Source: Desulfobacteraceae bacterium (GTDB taxonomy: Bacteria > Desulfobacterota > Desulfobacteria > Desulfobacterales > Desulfosalsimonadaceae). From it: DNA of 9,385 nt. Below the pieces are notes generated by a model. That model saw only the letters and a list, made by a program, of their open reading frames with translations. It did no database searches and was not told where the DNA came from. The position numbers were made by a program, and so were the translations under genes. Positions 7,940-9,385 of this stretch are shown piece by piece; the first letter of the stretch is position 1; each line of letters starts with the position of its first letter. The DNA lies in NCBI GenBank assembly GCA_021162325.1, contig JAGGYV010000022.1, positions 1-9,385 on the forward strand. The letters run 5' to 3'.

Positions 7940-8104
7940 CTATGACGCTACTTTTTCAAATTCATCCTTATCAACAAAGCATACGGGGCATTGCCAGTCA
8001 TCGGGCAGGTCTTCAAACCGGGTTCCGGGAGGAATATCATTTTCCGGATCACCCACTTCGGGATCGTAAACATATTCACAAGGGATGCACACATATTTAT
8101 CCAT
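7940..8104 (-). CDS. Rubredoxin (54 aa)
   Basis: Rubredoxin is a small cytoplasmic one-electron carrier with a single iron held by four cysteines, used in anaerobes for oxygen and NO detoxification and other redox steps. From the chosen start the cysteines fall at 6, 9, 39 and 42, exactly the canonical rubredoxin spacing, with 'YVYDPEVGDPENDIPPGT' and 'FEDLPDDWQCPVC' between them. An in-frame ATG six codons upstream (8122) would add MERIIK; I prefer 8104 because of the cysteine numbering and an AGGA eight bases upstream. Oddly, the glycines that usually follow the second and fourth cysteines are replaced by Glu10 and Phe43, which may alter the site or its partners. It lies 32 bases after the DUF169 stop on the same strand, probably the last gene of that operon. 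Confidence 0.96.
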   Translation of the reverse strand: MDKYVCIPCEYVYDPEVGDPENDIPPGTRFEDLPDDWQCPVCFVDKDEFEKVAS

Positions 8105-8136
8105 TTTTATAATCCTTTCCATTTTGCCTTCCTAAA

Positions 8137-8883
8137 CTATTTGACTCGTGAAAATCGCGACTTCAGATTTGACCAGCTATCTGTCGCCAGGAAACTTTTA
8201 TCCATATTTTCCAACATGCTCAAAAATTTGGGCCAGGGGGCAGAGAAAGTGAGAAGGTACGGCTTAAAACGGGTTCTGGCTGAAGGATCTAAACCACCCA
8301 GGACTGCCTTAGGCTGGTCGGATTTCAGCTCGAACATTGGGAAACCAACAATTGAATCACAAGCAGTACCAAACGGTGCAATCACGTCGTATGGTGTCAT
8401 GGTGTCAAAACTAGCCACCCCATGGAGACCGGAGATAACGTCCGGATTCCCGAAGAAAAAAACCACCTGCGGATCATCCTGTTTCTCAAGTATATCCCAA
8501 CGCTTGAATACAAGATATTTCCCAGGTGCCTGTTTAGGCGGGCGGTGTTCATACATACTCTCAAGATGATCATAGCTCTTTTTAACACGTTCCACATTGC
8601 AGACATAGTTCTTAACATCCTCGGTAAGTTCAAAGTCAAAACCAAAAGGCAAAAAACTCCCGAAACACCCCAGGTTCTCTTTATTAAAGGCACGGGCGCG
8701 CCCTTTCCTTACCGGCGCTATTTGGGCAAAAATACATGTATACCCTTTGCGATTAGGCTTGGGAGCCTTCGGAAATTCCACATTATTCAGCTCATTGGCG
8801 TAAAAACAGGCGATGGGTAATTCGCTGCCGGGAAAATACTTTTCCCATGCTTCCATAAAGCGGTCCTTGATTTCTATATCCAT
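8137..8883 (-). CDS. DUF169-family protein (248 aa), function unknown
   Basis: Members of DUF169 (COG2043) are soluble proteins of about 230-260 aa found mainly in anaerobic bacteria and archaea; no biochemical role is established. Family-like features seen here are 'LPIACFYANELNNVEFPKAP' near the N-terminus, 'KGYTCIFAQIAPVRKGRA' (C50), 'FNKENLGCFGSFLPFGF' (C73, in the position of the usual EN-x-GC-x-G motif), 'KYLVFKRWD', 'VISGLHG' and 'PFGTACDSIVGFP' (C175). The three cysteines could bind a metal or cluster, but that is speculation. No signal peptide or membrane segment is evident. The frame is open to a TTG at 8931, but ATG at 8883 is the better start, preceded by GGA at eight bases and giving a family-sized protein. 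It precedes rubredoxin by 32 bases and follows hcp after a repeat-rich spacer. Confidence 0.88.
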   Translation of the reverse strand: MDIEIKDRFMEAWEKYFPGSELPIACFYANELNNVEFPKAPKPNRKGYTCIFAQIAPVRKGRARAFNKENLGCFGSFLPFGFDFELTEDVKNYVCNVERVKKSYDHLESMYEHRPPKQAPGKYLVFKRWDILEKQDDPQVVFFFGNPDVISGLHGVASFDTMTPYDVIAPFGTACDSIVGFPMFELKSDQPKAVLGGLDPSARTRFKPYLLTFSAPWPKFLSMLENMDKSFLATDSWSNLKSRFSRVK

Positions 8884-8930
8884 AATATTTTCCAGTACAT
8901 GATGAATTTTGAGTGCTTTACCGGAATACA

Positions 8931-8936
8931 ATTATA
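8931..8936 (-). promoter_or_regulatory. Possible -10 box for the DUF169-rubredoxin operon
   Basis: Read on the minus strand this is a perfect TATAAT, about 48 bases before the DUF169 ATG. A start site near 8924 would give a leader of about 40 bases. No good -35 hexamer is present at 17 bases. Instead that position is occupied by the first of three 16-bp repeats, which is what an activator-dependent or repressor-controlled promoter might look like. The hexamer is seen directly; promoter function is inference. Confidence 0.4.
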
Positions 8937-8946
8937 TTTATTCTAT

Positions 8947-8994
8947 CATAGATGATATATGGCATAGGTGATATATGACATAGGCGGTATATGG
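8947..8994. repeat. Three tandem 16-bp imperfect repeats upstream of DUF169
   Basis: CATAGATGATATATGG (8947-8962), CATAGGTGATATATGA (8963-8978) and CATAGGCGGTATATGG (8979-8994) abut exactly. They differ at two to four positions from each other. The third unit forms the left arm of the adjoining palindrome. They lie just upstream of a TATAAT on the minus strand, which suggests protein-binding sites, or simply slippage amplification. Confidence 0.6.
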
Positions 8995-9017
8995 AAAAAT
9001 TTCCATATACCGCCTAT
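8980..9017. repeat. 18-bp perfect palindrome in the hcp-DUF169 spacer
   Basis: ATAGGCGGTATATGGAAA (8980-8997) and its exact reverse complement (9000-9017) are separated by two A residues. As RNA this is a strong hairpin between the hcp stop and the DUF169 start; as DNA it is a symmetric site. No T-run follows on either strand, so it is not a standard intrinsic terminator. It may end or stabilise the hcp transcript, act as an operator, or be the remnant of a small palindromic mobile repeat. Confidence 0.65.
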
Positions 9018-9047
9018 ACATGCTGTAAATTTATTCACATAATTGTA

Positions 9048-9092
9048 CTATTTCCCGGCCGTCTATTTCCCGGCCATCTATTTTCCAGCCAT
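9048..9092 (-). repeat. Three tandem 15-bp repeats covering the hcp stop codon
   Basis: On the plus strand the units are CTATTTCCCGGCCGT (9048-9062), CTATTTCCCGGCCAT (9063-9077) and CTATTTTCCAGCCAT (9078-9092). Read on the minus strand, the last unit encodes the final Met-Ala-Gly-Lys-stop of Hcp. The other two repeat the same codons, each with its own in-frame TAG (Met-Ala-Gly-Lys-stop, Thr-Ala-Gly-Lys-stop), since 15 is a multiple of three. This is tandem duplication of the gene's end into the spacer. Confidence 0.7.
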
Positions 9093-9385
9093 CATGGCTT
9101 CAATATCTTCGGCAACCGTTCCGATGGGTTTGATATCAAAATTTTCCACCAGGACATTGAGAACCGTTGGGGATACAAACGCCGGAAGGGTCGGCCCGAG
9201 GCGAATTCCCTTAACTCCCAGGTGAAGCAGCGCCAAAAGAACCGCAACCGCCTTTTGTTCATACCATGCAATATCATAGGAAATCGGCAGGTCATTGATA
9301 TCATCAAGACCAAACACCTCTTTGAGTTTTAAAGCTATTACCACAAGCGAATAGCAATCATTGCACTGGCCCGCGTCAAGCACCC
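9078..9385 (-). CDS. hcp: Hybrid cluster protein / hydroxylamine reductase Hcp, C-terminal part (runs off right edge)
   Basis: Hcp is a cytoplasmic iron-sulfur protein with a hybrid Fe-S-O cluster, implicated in NO and hydroxylamine reduction in anaerobes. About 101 C-terminal residues are visible. 'LDAGQCND' and 'WYEQKAV' contain two hybrid-cluster ligands; their spacing of 35 residues equals that of C459 and E494 in the Desulfovibrio protein. 'LKLKEVFGLDDINDLPISYD' and 'LGVKGIRLGPTLPAFVSP' are also typical. The residue three after the ligand cysteine is Cys ('QCNDC'), where many Hcps have Ser. The start and the N-terminal cubane-cluster cysteines lie beyond the window. The frame ends at TAG (9080-9078), inside a threefold repeat. 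Downstream on the same strand are DUF169 and rubredoxin, a plausible redox-stress grouping. Confidence 0.95.
   Translation of the reverse strand, partial: VLDAGQCNDCYSLVVIALKLKEVFGLDDINDLPISYDIAWYEQKAVAVLLALLHLGVKGIRLGPTLPAFVSPTVLNVLVENFDIKPIGTVAEDIEAMMAGK

Noticed and set aside
8105..8122. Rubredoxin start six codons upstream (ATG 8122)
   Set aside because: Possible, but the downstream ATG gives canonical cysteine numbering and has a well-placed AGGA.
7991..8569. 192-codon plus-strand frame across rubredoxin and DUF169
   Set aside because: It is antisense to two well-supported genes and has no family features.
8884..8931. Longer DUF169 protein starting at TTG 8931
   Set aside because: The extra 16 residues do not resemble the family N-terminus, and this start would place the TATAAT at the start codon.
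8947..8994. CRISPR-like array
   Set aside because: The three 16-bp units abut with no spacers, and no cas gene is present.
8980..9017. Intrinsic terminator for hcp
   Set aside because: The stem is strong, but neither side is followed by a T-run.

Overview
The window looks like chromosomal DNA from an anaerobic, probably sulfate-reducing Desulfobacterota (Desulfobacteraceae-like) bacterium. The basis is the combination of an Hcp-type hybrid cluster protein closely resembling the Desulfovibrio form, a stand-alone rubredoxin, a DUF169 protein, and moderate-to-low GC with A-rich genes. This is inferred from gene content, and no marker gene is present to prove it.

Layout: (1) Positions 1-2997, minus strand: a type I restriction-modification locus. 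A long-form hsdM overlaps by 8 bases the start of hsdS, which runs off the left edge. hsdR is not in the window. (2) Positions 2998-3569: a gene-poor divergent region between hsdM (leftward) and the helicase gene (rightward). It carries a two-copy 18-bp direct repeat, a third inverted copy of its core, and a 10-bp inverted repeat near the helicase gene. (3) Positions 3570-7343, plus strand: a two-gene operon of a SNF2/Swi2-family ATPase with a bacterial SNF2-associated N-terminal region, and a SWIM zinc-finger protein with a lysine-rich linker and a probable C-terminal winged helix. (4) Positions 7344-7939: no intact recognisable gene. The minus strand holds three short open stretches in successive frames that could be one decayed gene. 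(5) Positions 7940-9385, minus strand: 3' part of hcp, then a DUF169 gene, then a rubredoxin gene. The hcp-DUF169 spacer carries two unusual repeat structures: a threefold repeat of the hcp stop region, and three 16-bp repeats running into an 18-bp perfect palindrome.

How the genes work together: HsdM and HsdS form the modification methylase and recruit HsdR for restriction. The SNF2 ATPase and SWIM protein are a recurrent bacterial pair thought to act together on DNA or nucleoprotein, with no settled function. Hcp handles NO or hydroxylamine in anaerobes, rubredoxin is a one-electron carrier, and DUF169 is uncharacterised. Their order suggests a redox or nitrosative-stress cluster, but the long repeat-filled spacer after hcp suggests DUF169-rubredoxin may have its own promoter.

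Nothing here amounts to a clearly new system. The best leads are the repeat/palindrome module before DUF169, the winged-helix fusion on the SWIM protein, the operator-like repeats before hsdM, and the rubredoxin with both knuckle glycines replaced.
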